This document shows, in pieces, positions 37,507 through 46,198 of a stretch of DNA of 64,000 bases. Under the pieces are notes generated by a model, which worked only from the letters and a program-made list of their open reading frames with translations, searched no databases and was not told where the DNA came from. Every line of letters begins with the position of its first letter. Within the stretch, counting starts at the first letter, position 1. The stretch comes from Schauerella aestuarii. Lineage in GTDB: Bacteria; Pseudomonadota; Gammaproteobacteria; Burkholderiales; Burkholderiaceae_B. The translations under genes and the position numbers were made by a program. The DNA lies in NCBI RefSeq assembly GCF_009866805.1, contig NZ_SIZW01000041.1:310001-374000 (forward strand), in the 5' to 3' direction.

Positions 37507-37962
37507 TCAGAGTTCGCCGGTGGTCAGCATCCGATGAACCACAGCGGGATCGGTTTCGGACACCAGGGCGTGGCGCAAGGGTTTGTTGGACATCAACTGC
37601 GCCAACTCGGCCAGGATATCCAGATGCTGTTGCGTGGCGTTTTCGGGCACCAACAGGAAGAGCAGCAGCGTGACGGGCTGACCATCCGGGGCATCGAACG
37701 ACACGGGCTGCTCGAGGCGGATAAACGCGGCGAGCGCCTGGTCCAGGCCCTTGACGCGGCCATGAGGCACGGCCACACCCTGGCCCAGTGCGGTCGAGCC
37801 CAGACGTTCGCGTGCGAACAGGCTGTCGAAGACGACGGCACGGGTCAATCCGTGATGATTTTCAAAGAGAAGCCCGGCTTGCTCGAAGGCCCGCTTTTTA
37901 CTGGTTGCAGCCAGATCGAGCAGGACGTTGCTGGCGGGCAGAATGCGCGACAAATGGTTCAT
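37507..37962 (-). CDS. ptsN: PTS IIA-like nitrogen regulatory protein PtsN
   Basis: 151 residues from the ATG at 37962 ([20 protein letters not shown]). EIIA-Ntr receives phosphate from NPr on its active-site His, here H67 in [32 protein letters not shown] is the other family segment. In enterobacteria EIIA-Ntr regulates potassium transporters (TrkA, KdpD), an interesting link with the trk genes in the same window. A longer frame to 38040 has no conservation. The 231-bp gap to hpf shows no gene. Confidence 0.94.
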   Translation of the reverse strand: MNHLSRILPASNVLLDLAATSKKRAFEQAGLLFENHHGLTRAVVFDSLFARERLGSTALGQGVAVPHGRVKGLDQALAAFIRLEQPVSFDAPDGQPVTLLLFLLVPENATQQHLDILAELAQLMSNKPLRHALVSETDPAVVHRMLTTGEL

Positions 37963-38193
37963 GAACACATTATATGGGGAGTATGTCGCGGTGCAAAAAA
38001 CGTTTCGGGATGAGTCGCTGCCACCCATTTGGGGGAGCACATTGGCCGACGTTGCAAGAGATAGCGAGGAGTTGTTTGCAGGGGGCTGTTGGCCGATGTC
38101 CGCGCGAGCGGCGGAGCATCGGAACCATCAGAACAAATCAAAAAGTCACACAGAACGCAAATGCGCATGCATGTCGCTCAAGCGCGATGGCCT

Positions 38194-38523
38194 CTAGACA
38201 ACGGGGGCCACAATTTGCCGCTTGGCGGGCTCTGCCGCATGGTTCTGTACCTTGTCCTTGTGTTTGATGACCTGTCGATCGAGTTTGTCGGCAAGCAGAT
38301 CGATGGCGGCATACAGATTCTCTTCCGTTGCCTCGCAATGAATGTCCTTGCCGCTAAGCCGCATGGTGACTTCTGCTTTGTGTCGCAGTGGCTCGGCCGA
38401 TAGGATGACCTGGGTGTCGATGACATGGTCGAAGTGCCGTAGCACACGCGCCAATTTGTTCATGACGTACTCACGAACAGCTGGGGAGACTTCAAGGTGA
38501 CGACCGCAAATACTCAGGTTCAT
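38194..38523 (-). CDS. hpf: Ribosome hibernation-promoting factor
   Basis: 109 residues from the ATG at 38523, preceded by GGAG at good spacing. MNLSICGRHLEVSPAVREYV begins a short HPF/RaiA domain; HFDHVIDTQVILSAE and IHCEATEENLYAAIDLLADK match the family, ending with LDRQVIKHKDKV. HPF binds the 30S subunit and promotes 100S dimers in stationary phase. It lies between ptsN and lptB, in the place where rpoN-hpf-ptsN are normally contiguous. Confidence 0.94.
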   Translation of the reverse strand: MNLSICGRHLEVSPAVREYVMNKLARVLRHFDHVIDTQVILSAEPLRHKAEVTMRLSGKDIHCEATEENLYAAIDLLADKLDRQVIKHKDKVQNHAAEPAKRQIVAPVV

Positions 38524-38664
38524 AGGGTGCTCTCCTATCAAAGATAAAGGGTGCGCAAAACTGCGCATGACGTCGTAAGGCAAGCTCCTGTCATATCGAT
38601 GAACGAGTAACTAGTGTATAGGCTTTGGCCGCTCGCACAAGCCCCCAAAACCTTCTAAATGTGG

Positions 38665-38698
38665 CGCGGGCCCGGCGCTCATAGCGCGCGGGCCCGCG
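38665..38698 (-). terminator. GC-rich hairpin between lptB and hpf
   Basis: Inverted repeat CGCGGGCCCG (38665-38674) and CGGGCCCGCG (38689-38698) with a 14-base loop, just downstream of lptB on the minus strand. There is only a weak T tract after the stem, so it may be a terminator, an attenuator or an RNA-processing stem. Confidence 0.5.
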
Positions 38699-38723
38699 GC
38701 GTGAAACCATTGGATTGCGAGCA

Positions 38724-39518
38724 TCACATCTTGAAATGTTCGCCCAGGTAAACGCGCCGAACGGCGGGGTCGCCCACGATCTCGTCGGGATGCCCATCCG
38801 TAAGCACCTTGCCTTCCGAGATGATGTAGGCGCGGTCGCAGATGCCGAGCGTTTCGCGCACGTTGTGATCGGTGATCAGCACGCCGATGCCGCGGCTTTT
38901 CAGAAAGCGCACGATCCGCTGAATTTCGATCACCGCGATGGGGTCCACGCCGGCAAACGGCTCATCGAGCAGGATGAAGCGCGGCGCCGTCGCCAAGGCG
39001 CGGGCGATCTCCACGCGGCGGCGCTCGCCCCCGGAAAGCGAGATGGCCGTGTTGGAGCGAATGTGCGTGATCTGCAGCTCTTCCAGCAGCGCTTCGAGGC
39101 GCTCGTTGACCTGGGGCGTCTTGAGCGTTTTGTCGTGCTCGTCGCGTTGCAGCTCGAGCACGGCGCGAATATTCTGCTCGACCGTCAACCGCCGGAATAC
39201 CGAGGCGTCCTGCGGCAGATACGATAGCCCCATGCGCGCCCGCTTGTGGATGGGCATGGAGGTGATGGGGCTGCCGTCGATCTCGATCCGGCCGGCATCG
39301 GCGGGTACGAGACCCACGATCATGTAGAAGCTCGTGGTTTTGCCAGCGCCGTTGGGGCCGAGCAGCCCCACCACTTCGCCGCTATCGACCGATAGCGACA
39401 CGTCCTGAACGACCGTGCGCCCGCCGTAGGTTTTGCGAAGACCCGTCGCAACCAGACGCCCTTGTTTGACGTCGGTGCTGGACAGGGCGGTGGCTTGCGT
39501 GGAAGTTGTTTGAGTCAT
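38724..39518 (-). CDS. lptB: LPS export ABC transporter ATP-binding protein LptB
   Basis: 264 residues. Cytoplasmic ATPase of the LptB2FGC machine. Walker [16 protein letters not shown]-loop [20 protein letters not shown] signature [15 protein letters not shown], Walker [17 protein letters not shown] and the H-loop [18 protein letters not shown] are all intact. About 20 residues precede the domain, slightly more than in E. coli (241 residues). It follows lptA by 35 bp in a kdsD-kdsC-lptC-lptA-lptB operon. Confidence 0.96.
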   Translation of the reverse strand: MTQTTSTQATALSSTDVKQGRLVATGLRKTYGGRTVVQDVSLSVDSGEVVGLLGPNGAGKTTSFYMIVGLVPADAGRIEIDGSPITSMPIHKRARMGLSYLPQDASVFRRLTVEQNIRAVLELQRDEHDKTLKTPQVNERLEALLEELQITHIRSNTAISLSGGERRRVEIARALATAPRFILLDEPFAGVDPIAVIEIQRIVRFLKSRGIGVLITDHNVRETLGICDRAYIISEGKVLTDGHPDEIVGDPAVRRVYLGEHFKM

Positions 39519-39553
39519 GCTGCAAAGGATTGGGTGACGACGGCGCGGCCGCT

Positions 39554-40216
39554 TCAGGGCGCCTTGGGCGCGGGAGCTTTCGATTGGCGGCAGGCCGCGA
39601 TGGCAGCGTCCGACTTGGCACGCGGCTCGGCCACGGAGCGCACGCGCCCGCCGGCCGCGGAGGAATCGGGTCCGCCCATGGCTTCATAGGTGCCGGTGGA
39701 TTCGATATAGCGCACGCGTTCGCCGCGGATGCTGTCGAAGGGTTTGCCGCAGGCATAGCGGGTGACGATGGCCTGTCCGATCAGGTCGAATTGCTTTTTC
39801 TTGTCGTCATACTCGGCGCGCAAGCCGGTGCCGACCACGGTTTCGAACGTTTCAGGGCGTTCCTGGCGAATCTCGACGAGCTTGCCCTTATTGGCTGTGG
39901 CCGTGCCTTGCTGGTTGCCGTCCGGCAATTCGCGCATTTCGAGCGTGTCGGACGTCAGTTTCATCAGGCCGCGCGTCATCACCACATTGCCGGTGAACGT
40001 GCTGATCTTCTTTAGGTCGTCGTACTTGAGGGTATCGGACAGAATCAGCGTGCTCGGCTCTTCGGCCGCCGGTTTGGCGCCGGAGGTGGCACCGGCAGGC
40101 TTCGCGCCGGCGGCAGGCGCCGGTTGTGCGGCGTACGCGGCGCCGGCCATCAGCGTGGCGCAGAGTGCCGCACCGGCGAGCCATGCGTGAGGACGGAGGG
40201 GGCGATTCTGGGTCAT
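39554..40216 (-). CDS. lptA: LPS transport periplasmic protein LptA
   Basis: 220 residues. A signal peptide (cleavage after AYAA near residue 30) and an Ala/Pro/Lys-rich segment precede the OstA/LptA beta-jellyroll: [38 protein letters not shown], then [20 protein letters not shown]. LptA bridges the periplasm and carries LPS from LptC to LptD. Start overlaps the lptC stop by 4 bp. The C-terminal Ala/Lys/Pro tail is an extension over E. coli LptA (185 residues). Confidence 0.93.
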   Translation of the reverse strand: MTQNRPLRPHAWLAGAALCATLMAGAAYAAQPAPAAGAKPAGATSGAKPAAEEPSTLILSDTLKYDDLKKISTFTGNVVMTRGLMKLTSDTLEMRELPDGNQQGTATANKGKLVEIRQERPETFETVVGTGLRAEYDDKKKQFDLIGQAIVTRYACGKPFDSIRGERVRYIESTGTYEAMGGPDSSAAGGRVRSVAEPRAKSDAAIAACRQSKAPAPKAP

Positions 40217-40839
40217 GGTTGTCGGGGCGTGGAAGGAGGGAGGGTCGTCGCGTTGCGGCGTCGCGTCTGCGCGCCATCGATCGTCACATCGCTGGAAGAA
40301 AACACCTGCAACTGGCGCGAATTGTTGTCGTAATGCATGCCGGTGCCGTTCATGACCGAACGGCCTTGCGTGACCTGCGCCGGCAATGCGGTCTCGACCA
40401 CATTATCGTCCGGCAGCACGGTCAACGACTGGCTGCGCACATCGAGGGCGTCGCGCTCGGCGTCGGCCTTGCGGTGGACGTGCGCATCGCCGTTCATCAC
40501 GATGCGCGAGCCGCCTTTGTCCATTGTGGCGGTTTTCGACGTGGCGACTGTGACGGGGGTGTCCGGTTGGACGCCGAACGCGCGTGGCGTCTCGATGTCG
40601 TAAGAATCGTCGTCGGGGAAATGCTGCAGATAATCGCCTTCGAGGCGATTGATCGGAATGCCGGCAGGATCGGTGCGCAACATGACGAAGTTACGCGACC
40701 ACGAATCCATCTCATGGGTAAGCCGGCGCGGCGGATCCACCGCGATGGAGCGCTGTGCGTAGTCGGCCGCCCACCACGTGCCGGCGACCAGCACCAGAAG
40801 CAGCAGCAGTGCGATCAGCGTAGGAAATCTATCTCTCAT
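40213..40839 (-). CDS. lptC: LPS export ABC transporter periplasmic protein LptC
   Basis: 208 residues. One N-terminal transmembrane helix (FPTLIALLLLLVLVAGTWWA) anchors a periplasmic jellyroll. Family segments include NFVMLRTDPAGIPINRLEGD, YLQHFPDDDSYDIETPRAF and the GMHYDNNSRQLQVFSSSDVT end. It docks with LptB2FG and hands LPS to LptA. It is 21 bp downstream of kdsC and overlaps lptA. Confidence 0.92.
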   Translation of the reverse strand: MRDRFPTLIALLLLLVLVAGTWWAADYAQRSIAVDPPRRLTHEMDSWSRNFVMLRTDPAGIPINRLEGDYLQHFPDDDSYDIETPRAFGVQPDTPVTVATSKTATMDKGGSRIVMNGDAHVHRKADAERDALDVRSQSLTVLPDDNVVETALPAQVTQGRSVMNGTGMHYDNNSRQLQVFSSSDVTIDGAQTRRRNATTLPPSTPRQP

Positions 40840-40860
40840 GCATCCGTTCGCAATTCATGT

Positions 40861-41475
40861 TTATTGGATGGCGCCAGGGCCGAGCAGCCCCGGGGACGAC
40901 AGGAACGCGCCCAGGCGCCCGCGGGCGGCCAGGAGCAGGTCGCAGCACTCGCGTACCGCGCCGTTGCCGCCGGGCAACGTCGAAATCCAATGGGCCGATT
41001 GCGCCACGTAGGCCGGGGCGTTGGGCACGCTGGCCGCAAACCCGGCACGTTGCAGAGCGGACAAATCGATGATGTCGTCTCCCATAAATCCTGTCTCTGA
41101 TAGTGAGACGCCAATACGCTGCGCCAGTTCCGCCAGCGCCGCACCTTTGTCGCGCACGCCTTGCATGACGTCCGAAATGCCGAGCTCCGCGGCGCGGCGC
41201 GCCAGAATCGGACCCGAACGCCCGGTCACGAAGGCCACCGCAAGGCCACCTTCACGCAGGAGGCGCAAGCCATGCCCGTCGAGCACATGAAAGCGCTTGA
41301 GCGTTTCGCCGTGCTCGCCATAGTACAGGCTGCCGTCGGTCATGACGCCGTCCACATCGAACACCATCAGGCGTACTGCTGCGGCACGTTCGCGCACGGC
41401 GGGCGCCACGCGGGCCAGAACCAGCGCGTCGACGGGGTGTGTGGGGCTGGGGGTACCGGTCATCAAGGTGGTCAT
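40861..41475 (-). CDS. kdsC: 3-deoxy-D-manno-octulosonate 8-phosphate phosphatase KdsC
   Basis: 204 residues from the ATG at 41475. Cap-less HAD phosphatase that releases Kdo from Kdo-8-phosphate. Motif I VFDVDGVMTDGSLYY, motif II FVTGRSGPI, the conserved RVRDK-like lysine segment QGVRDKGAAL, and motif IV GFMGDDIIDL are present. The C-terminal ISTLPGGNGAVREC is the KdsC glycine-rich tail that closes on neighbouring subunits. Its start overlaps the kdsD stop by 4 bp. Confidence 0.94.
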   Translation of the reverse strand: MTTLMTGTPSPTHPVDALVLARVAPAVRERAAAVRLMVFDVDGVMTDGSLYYGEHGETLKRFHVLDGHGLRLLREGGLAVAFVTGRSGPILARRAAELGISDVMQGVRDKGAALAELAQRIGVSLSETGFMGDDIIDLSALQRAGFAASVPNAPAYVAQSAHWISTLPGGNGAVRECCDLLLAARGRLGAFLSSPGLLGPGAIQ

Positions 41476-42461
41476 ATCACTTTCGCTGCCATCAAATCGT
41501 GCATATGCAAGGCGCCGATCAATACGCCTTCCTGGTCGCAAACAAGCATTTGCGTAATGCGGCCATCGTCCATTTCGCGGGCGGCCGTGGCGGCCAGCGC
41601 GTCCGGGTCGATCACGCGGGGATCGCGCGTCATGACGGATTCGAGCGTCAGGCCGCGAATATCGCCCCGGCGTTCGATCAGGCGCCGCAAGTCGCCGTCG
41701 GTGAAGATGCCCTGCGGCCGCTTGCCGGGGTCGACGGCGATCGCCATGCCCATCCCTTTGGCGGACATGATTTCGAGCACGTGCGAGATCGAGGCATCCA
41801 ATTGCGCAACGGGCAGGGCGTCGCCTGCGCGCATGACGTCCGAGACGTGCGTAAGCAATTGGCGCCCGAGTGCTCCGCCCGGGTGGGAGCGGGCAAAGTC
41901 TTCGCTGCCGAAACCGCGGGCTTCCAGGCAGGCCACCGCGAGGGCGTCGCCCAGCGCCAGCGCCACCGTGGTGCTCGCCGTGGGGGCGAGGTTGAGCGGA
42001 CAGGCTTCCTTGGCCACGCCCACGTCCAGATGCACGTCGGCATCGCGGGCCAGGTCGGAGGCGGCATTGCCGGTCATGGCGATGACGGGCGCGCCCAGCC
42101 GCCGTGCCGCCGGCAGGATCGTCAGCAGCTCCTGGCCGGAGCCGGAGTAGGAGATCGCCAGCAGCACGTCCTGGCTCGTCAGCATGCCCAGATCGCCGTG
42201 CACGGCTTCGGCAGCATGCAGGAAGAATGCGGGGGTGCCGGTCGAGGCCAGCGTGGCGGCGATCTTGCGCGCGATATGGCCGGTTTTGCCGATGCCGCTC
42301 ACGACCACGCGGCCGGGGCAGGCGAGGATGAGCTGTGCGGCGCGCACGAAGGCGTTGTCGAGCCGCGCTTGCAGCGCAACGATGGCCTCGGCTTCCACAG
42401 CCAGAGTGCGTCGCGCGGAAGCCAGCATGGCGTCAGGAGTTGCAGCGGAAAGAGCTTTCAT
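41472..42461 (-). CDS. kdsD: Arabinose-5-phosphate isomerase KdsD
   Basis: 329 residues. Converts ribulose-5-phosphate to arabinose-5-phosphate, the first step of Kdo synthesis. An N-terminal SIS domain has GRVVVSGIGKTGHIARKIAA, AISYSGSGQELLTILP and LALGDALAVACLEARGF. Two CBS domains follow (MRAGDALPVAQLDASISHVL, then MTRDPRVIDPDALAATAAR). The first gene of the Kdo/Lpt operon on this strand, diverging from purT across 127 bp. Confidence 0.95.
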   Translation of the reverse strand: MKALSAATPDAMLASARRTLAVEAEAIVALQARLDNAFVRAAQLILACPGRVVVSGIGKTGHIARKIAATLASTGTPAFFLHAAEAVHGDLGMLTSQDVLLAISYSGSGQELLTILPAARRLGAPVIAMTGNAASDLARDADVHLDVGVAKEACPLNLAPTASTTVALALGDALAVACLEARGFGSEDFARSHPGGALGRQLLTHVSDVMRAGDALPVAQLDASISHVLEIMSAKGMGMAIAVDPGKRPQGIFTDGDLRRLIERRGDIRGLTLESVMTRDPRVIDPDALAATAAREMDDGRITQMLVCDQEGVLIGALHMHDLMAAKVI

Positions 42462-42588
42462 GGCGGGATTTTAATCTCAGCTTGGCGTCAGGCGCAGGAT
42501 TTGCCGCTATGCGAGGGCTATGGCATTCTGTCGGCCACCTTTTCCGGGCTGATCCAAGCCTCTCCGCCTTGTTTTCTGAAGACACCCC

Positions 42589-43803
42589 ATGACCGCTTAT
42601 CCCGCTCCCGTGTTGGGCTCGCCCCTTTCCTCCCGTGCCACCCGCGTCATGCTGCTGGGCTCCGGCGAGCTGGGTAAGGAAGTCATCATCGCGCTGCAAC
42701 GGTTGGGTGTGGAGGTAATTGCCGTGGATCGTTACGCCGACGCCCCGGGCCATCAGGTGGCGCACCGCGCCCATGTGGTGTCGATGACGGACGCCGCCGC
42801 ACTGCGCGCGGTGATCGCCGCTGAGCGTCCCGACGTCATCGTGCCGGAAATCGAAGCGATTGCGACCGATCTGTTGGTCGAACTCGAAGCCGCCGGCGAG
42901 GTGCGCGTCACGCCCACCGCACGCGCCGCGCAGCTCACGATGAATCGCGAAGGCATCCGCCGCCTGGCCGCCGAGACGCTCGGCTTGCCCACGTCACCTT
43001 ACCGATTCGTCGACACCGAAGAGGAACTGCGCGCGGCGATTGGCGACGGCATCGGCTATCCCTGCGTCGTCAAACCGGTGATGTCGTCGTCCGGCAAAGG
43101 GCAGTCGGTGCTCAAGTCTGACGCCGATGTGGCGACTGCCTGGCAATACGCGCAGGAGGGCGGCCGGGTGGGCAAAGGCCGCGCCATTGTCGAAGGCTTT
43201 ATCCGTTTCGACTACGAAATTACATTGTTGACCGTGCGCGCCCGCAATGCCGCGGGTGAAGTAGACACTTATTTCTGCGATCCCATCGGTCACGTGCAAG
43301 TCGACGGCGACTATGTGGAAAGCTGGCAACCGTGCGCCATGTCGCCTGCGGCCCTGGATCGTGCCCGCGAGGTGGCGCGTGCAGTGACCGGCGAGTTGGG
43401 CGGCCTGGGCATTTTCGGCGTCGAACTGTTTGTGGCCGGCGACGAGGTCTGGTTTTCTGAGGTCAGCCCGCGTCCGCACGACACCGGCATGGTCACGATG
43501 GCCACCCAGGCACAAAACGAATTCGAGCTGCATGCGCGCGCGTTGCTGGGATTACCCGTGGACACCGCCTTGCGCCAGCCCGGTGCCAGCAGCGTGATCT
43601 ACGGCGGCGTGGACGCGCGTGGCGTGGTGTTCGAAGGGGTGGCCGATGCGTTGTCCGAGGCCGGCACCGATATTCGGCTATTCGGTAAACCCGAGTCGTT
43701 CGTCAAGCGCCGCATGGGCGTGGCGCTCGCCGTGGCGGACGACGTCGAGTCCGCACGCGCCAAGGCGAAACGCGCGTCTGCCAAGGTGCGCGTCATCGTG
43801 TGA
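42589..43803 (+). CDS. purT: Formate-dependent phosphoribosylglycinamide formyltransferase PurT
   Basis: 404 residues, ATP-grasp enzyme that formylates GAR using formate and ATP in purine synthesis. [20 protein letters not shown] opens the pre-ATP-grasp domain, with [14 protein letters not shown] next. The ATP-grasp core has [20 protein letters not shown] and FEVxxF-like metal-binding [20 protein letters not shown] with [14 protein letters not shown]. The C-terminus is typical. A strong terminator follows at 43831. Confidence 0.96.
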   Translation: MTAYPAPVLGSPLSSRATRVMLLGSGELGKEVIIALQRLGVEVIAVDRYADAPGHQVAHRAHVVSMTDAAALRAVIAAERPDVIVPEIEAIATDLLVELEAAGEVRVTPTARAAQLTMNREGIRRLAAETLGLPTSPYRFVDTEEELRAAIGDGIGYPCVVKPVMSSSGKGQSVLKSDADVATAWQYAQEGGRVGKGRAIVEGFIRFDYEITLLTVRARNAAGEVDTYFCDPIGHVQVDGDYVESWQPCAMSPAALDRAREVARAVTGELGGLGIFGVELFVAGDEVWFSEVSPRPHDTGMVTMATQAQNEFELHARALLGLPVDTALRQPGASSVIYGGVDARGVVFEGVADALSEAGTDIRLFGKPESFVKRRMGVALAVADDVESARAKAKRASAKVRVIV

Positions 43804-43830
43804 CGGCCAACCAAACGTAAGTTTTCCCTC

Positions 43831-43855
43831 AAGCGCGGCGATGCCGCGCTTTTTC
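43831..43855 (+). terminator. Rho-independent terminator after purT
   Basis: Nine-bp stem AAGCGCGGC / GCCGCGCTT with a three-base loop (43831-43851), followed by a run of T to 43854. Confidence 0.92.
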
Positions 43856-43946
43856 TTGCGCAATATCAAAGCGCTGCTCCCCAGTCAGGCGTAGCTTCAC
43901 GTCCGTCGTCTCAACACAACGTTGGGCGGGACCCCGTTACGTTCGC

Positions 43947-43993
43947 TTGCGTTGCTTTCCTGGATGTTCGATAATTTCAGTAATTACTGAAAT
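43947..43993 (+). promoter_or_regulatory. Promoter with overlapping 20-bp palindromic operator for the cydABX-DC operon
   Basis: A candidate promoter TTGCGT (43947-43952), 17-bp spacer, GATAAT (43970-43975) lies 60-90 bp upstream of the GbsR/MarR-type gene. A perfect palindrome ATTTCAGTAATTACTGAAAT occupies 43974-43993, overlapping the end of the -10 and the likely transcription start. This position fits an operator that represses by blocking RNA polymerase; the adjacent regulator is the obvious candidate to bind it. Confidence 0.7.
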
Positions 43994-44036
43994 CAATGTA
44001 ACTCAACATCGCAACGCTTGCCGGACGCTCCCCACA

Positions 44037-44612
44037 ATGCCCCTCAGCCCACAAAACGAACGGTTCATCTTGCACTTCGGCGAGATGGGCAGCCGATGGG
44101 GCGTCAATCGCACCGTTGGTCAGATTTACGCCTTGCTCTTCATTTCCGAACAGCCGCTGCATGCCGACGACATCTCGGAAACCCTTGGGTTTTCGCGCTC
44201 GAACGTAAGCATGGGTCTGAAGGAATTGCAGTCCTGGCGTCTGGTACGCATGGGGCATCAGGTGGGCGACCGGCGCGATTACTTCGAAACGCCCAAGGAC
44301 GTTTGGGAGATCTTTCGCACGTTGATGGAAGAGAAACGCAAGCGCGAGATCGATCCCACGCTCACGCTGTTGCGCGAAAACCTGCTCGAGGCGCCCGCCA
44401 GTGACAAGGAAGCGTATGCGCAACAGCGCATGCGGGACATGTTGGAACTGATCGAGCTCTCGACGGGTTGGTTCGACGAAATTCAGCGCCTGCCGCCGGA
44501 AACGCTGCAGGGACTGATGAAGCTGGGATCGCGCGTACAAAAAGTATTGGGCTTCGCAGGCAAGCTCGGAGGCGCCGGCCGCAGTGCCGCGCATAACAAG
44601 GAAAAACCATGA
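44037..44612 (+). CDS. GbsR/MarR-type transcriptional regulator of the cytochrome bd operon
   Basis: 191 residues from the ATG at 44037; the longer open frame would start inside the operator region. A winged HTH at about 30-95 (VGQIYALLFISEQPLHADDI, SETLGFSRSNVSMGLKELQS, LVRMGHQVGDRRDYFETPKD) matches the GbsR branch of MarR-like regulators. The C-terminal helices are likely for dimerization. No redox-active Cys or FeS motif is visible. Its stop overlaps cydA (ATGA at 44609-44612), so it is cotranslated with the oxidase it probably controls through the 43974-43993 palindrome. The signal sensed is unknown. Confidence 0.86.
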   Translation: MPLSPQNERFILHFGEMGSRWGVNRTVGQIYALLFISEQPLHADDISETLGFSRSNVSMGLKELQSWRLVRMGHQVGDRRDYFETPKDVWEIFRTLMEEKRKREIDPTLTLLRENLLEAPASDKEAYAQQRMRDMLELIELSTGWFDEIQRLPPETLQGLMKLGSRVQKVLGFAGKLGGAGRSAAHNKEKP

Positions 44613-46186
44613 TCGACTTTGACGTCGTCAATTTGTCGCGGCTGCAGTTCGCCGCGACGGCGATGTACCACTTCATCTTCGTACCCCTCACGTTGGGGCT
44701 GTCGTTCATGCTCGCCATCATGGAGAGTGTGTACGTCATGACGGGTCGCAAGATCTGGAAAACGATGACGATGTTCTGGGGCACGCTGTTCGGCATCAAC
44801 TTCGCGCTAGGCGTGGGCACCGGCATCGTGATGGAATTCCAGTTCGGCATGAACTGGTCCTACTACAGTCATTACGTGGGCGACGTCTTCGGCGCACCGT
44901 TGGCGCTGGAAGGCCTGATGGCGTTCTTCCTGGAAGCCACCTTCGTGGGCCTGTTCTTCTTCGGCTGGAATCGCCTGTCGAAGATCGGCCACCTCACCGT
45001 TACCTGGCTGGTGGCATTCGGCACCAACTTCTCGGCCCTGTGGATTCTGATTGCCAACGGCTGGATGCAAAATCCGGTGGGTGCCGTGTTCAATCCCGAC
45101 ACGATGCGCATGGAAATGACGGACTTTGCCGCCGTGGTGTTCAACCCCGTTGCACAAGCCAAGTTCGTGCATACCGTCAGTGCCGGCTATGTGGCGGGTG
45201 CCATGTTTGTGATGTCGGTCAGTGCCTGGTATCTGCTGCGTGGCCGTCACATCGATCTGGCCAAGCGTTCGATGGTCGTGGCCGCAAGCTTCGGCCTGGC
45301 CGGCGCGCTGTCCGTGGTCGTGCTGGGTGACGAAAGCGGTTACCTCAATACCGAACATCAGAAAATGAAGATCGCGGCGATGGAGTCGATGTGGCACACC
45401 GAGCCTGCGCCCGCCGCCTTCAACCTTTTCGCCATTCCCAATCAGGAGAAGCGCGACAACGACTTCGCGGTCGAGATTCCGTATGTGATGGGCTTGATCG
45501 GCACGCGCTCGCTGACCACACCGCTCTTGGGCATTCACGATCTGGTCGATCGTGCCGAAGATCGTATTCGCGACGGCATCACGGCCTACGCAGCATTGCA
45601 GCGCATCCGCGCCAACCCCGCCGATAGCGATGCGCGGGCCATCTTCGATAAAACCTGGCCGCACCTGGGCTACGGCTTGTTGCTCAAGCGCTACCACGAG
45701 GATATTACGCAGGCGACCGAAGCCGACATCGAAAAGGCCGCTTGGGATACGGTGCCCAGCGTGGGGCCGCTGTTCTGGGCGTTCCGCATCATGGTGGCCG
45801 TTGGGATGTACCTGATCCTGTTCTTCGGCGTGGCGTTCTGGCTGGCCTCGCGCGGCCGGCTCGAAGGGCATCCGCGTTTGCTCAAGATCGCCGTGTGGAG
45901 CTTGCCGCTGCCGTGGATCGCCATTGAAAGCGGTTGGTTTGTGGCCGAAGCCGGGCGCCAGCCCTGGGTGATCGAGGGCGTGCTGCCCACGTACTACGCC
46001 GCATCGGGCCTGTCGTTTACCGATCTCGTGATCAGCCTGAGCATCTTCCTGGTGCTCTACACGGTGCTGTTCATCATCGGTACGCGGATTCTCCTGAAGG
46101 CCATCAAGGCCGGGCCGAAGACCGACGCCGGCGCCGCCCAACCTGACGACCGCGATCCCGTGCGCGCCGCGCTCGCCGCATCCTGA
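44609..46186 (+). CDS. cydA: Cytochrome bd ubiquinol oxidase subunit I
   Basis: 525 residues (E. coli 522). High-affinity quinol oxidase subunit carrying hemes b558, b595 and d. The N-terminus LSRLQFAATAMYHFIFVPLT includes the heme b595 His, followed by MLAIMESVYV with its glutamate. NWSYYSHYVGDVFGAPLALE and MQNPVGAVFNPDTMRMEMTD match. The Q-loop is long, with IPNQEKRDNDFAVEIPYVMG and TRSLTTPLLG, as in the E. coli L-type. GxRQPW-like AGRQPWVIEGVLPT is present. RBS AAGGAA just upstream. Confidence 0.97.
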   Translation: MIDFDVVNLSRLQFAATAMYHFIFVPLTLGLSFMLAIMESVYVMTGRKIWKTMTMFWGTLFGINFALGVGTGIVMEFQFGMNWSYYSHYVGDVFGAPLALEGLMAFFLEATFVGLFFFGWNRLSKIGHLTVTWLVAFGTNFSALWILIANGWMQNPVGAVFNPDTMRMEMTDFAAVVFNPVAQAKFVHTVSAGYVAGAMFVMSVSAWYLLRGRHIDLAKRSMVVAASFGLAGALSVVVLGDESGYLNTEHQKMKIAAMESMWHTEPAPAAFNLFAIPNQEKRDNDFAVEIPYVMGLIGTRSLTTPLLGIHDLVDRAEDRIRDGITAYAALQRIRANPADSDARAIFDKTWPHLGYGLLLKRYHEDITQATEADIEKAAWDTVPSVGPLFWAFRIMVAVGMYLILFFGVAFWLASRGRLEGHPRLLKIAVWSLPLPWIAIESGWFVAEAGRQPWVIEGVLPTYYAASGLSFTDLVISLSIFLVLYTVLFIIGTRILLKAIKAGPKTDAGAAQPDDRDPVRAALAAS

Positions 46187-46198
46187 TCGAGAGTAACC

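Noticed and set aside
37928-38197. Possible 89-codon plus-strand gene between ptsN and hpf
   Set aside because: It partly overlaps the 5' end of ptsN, has no RBS or recognisable domain, and its composition is atypical.
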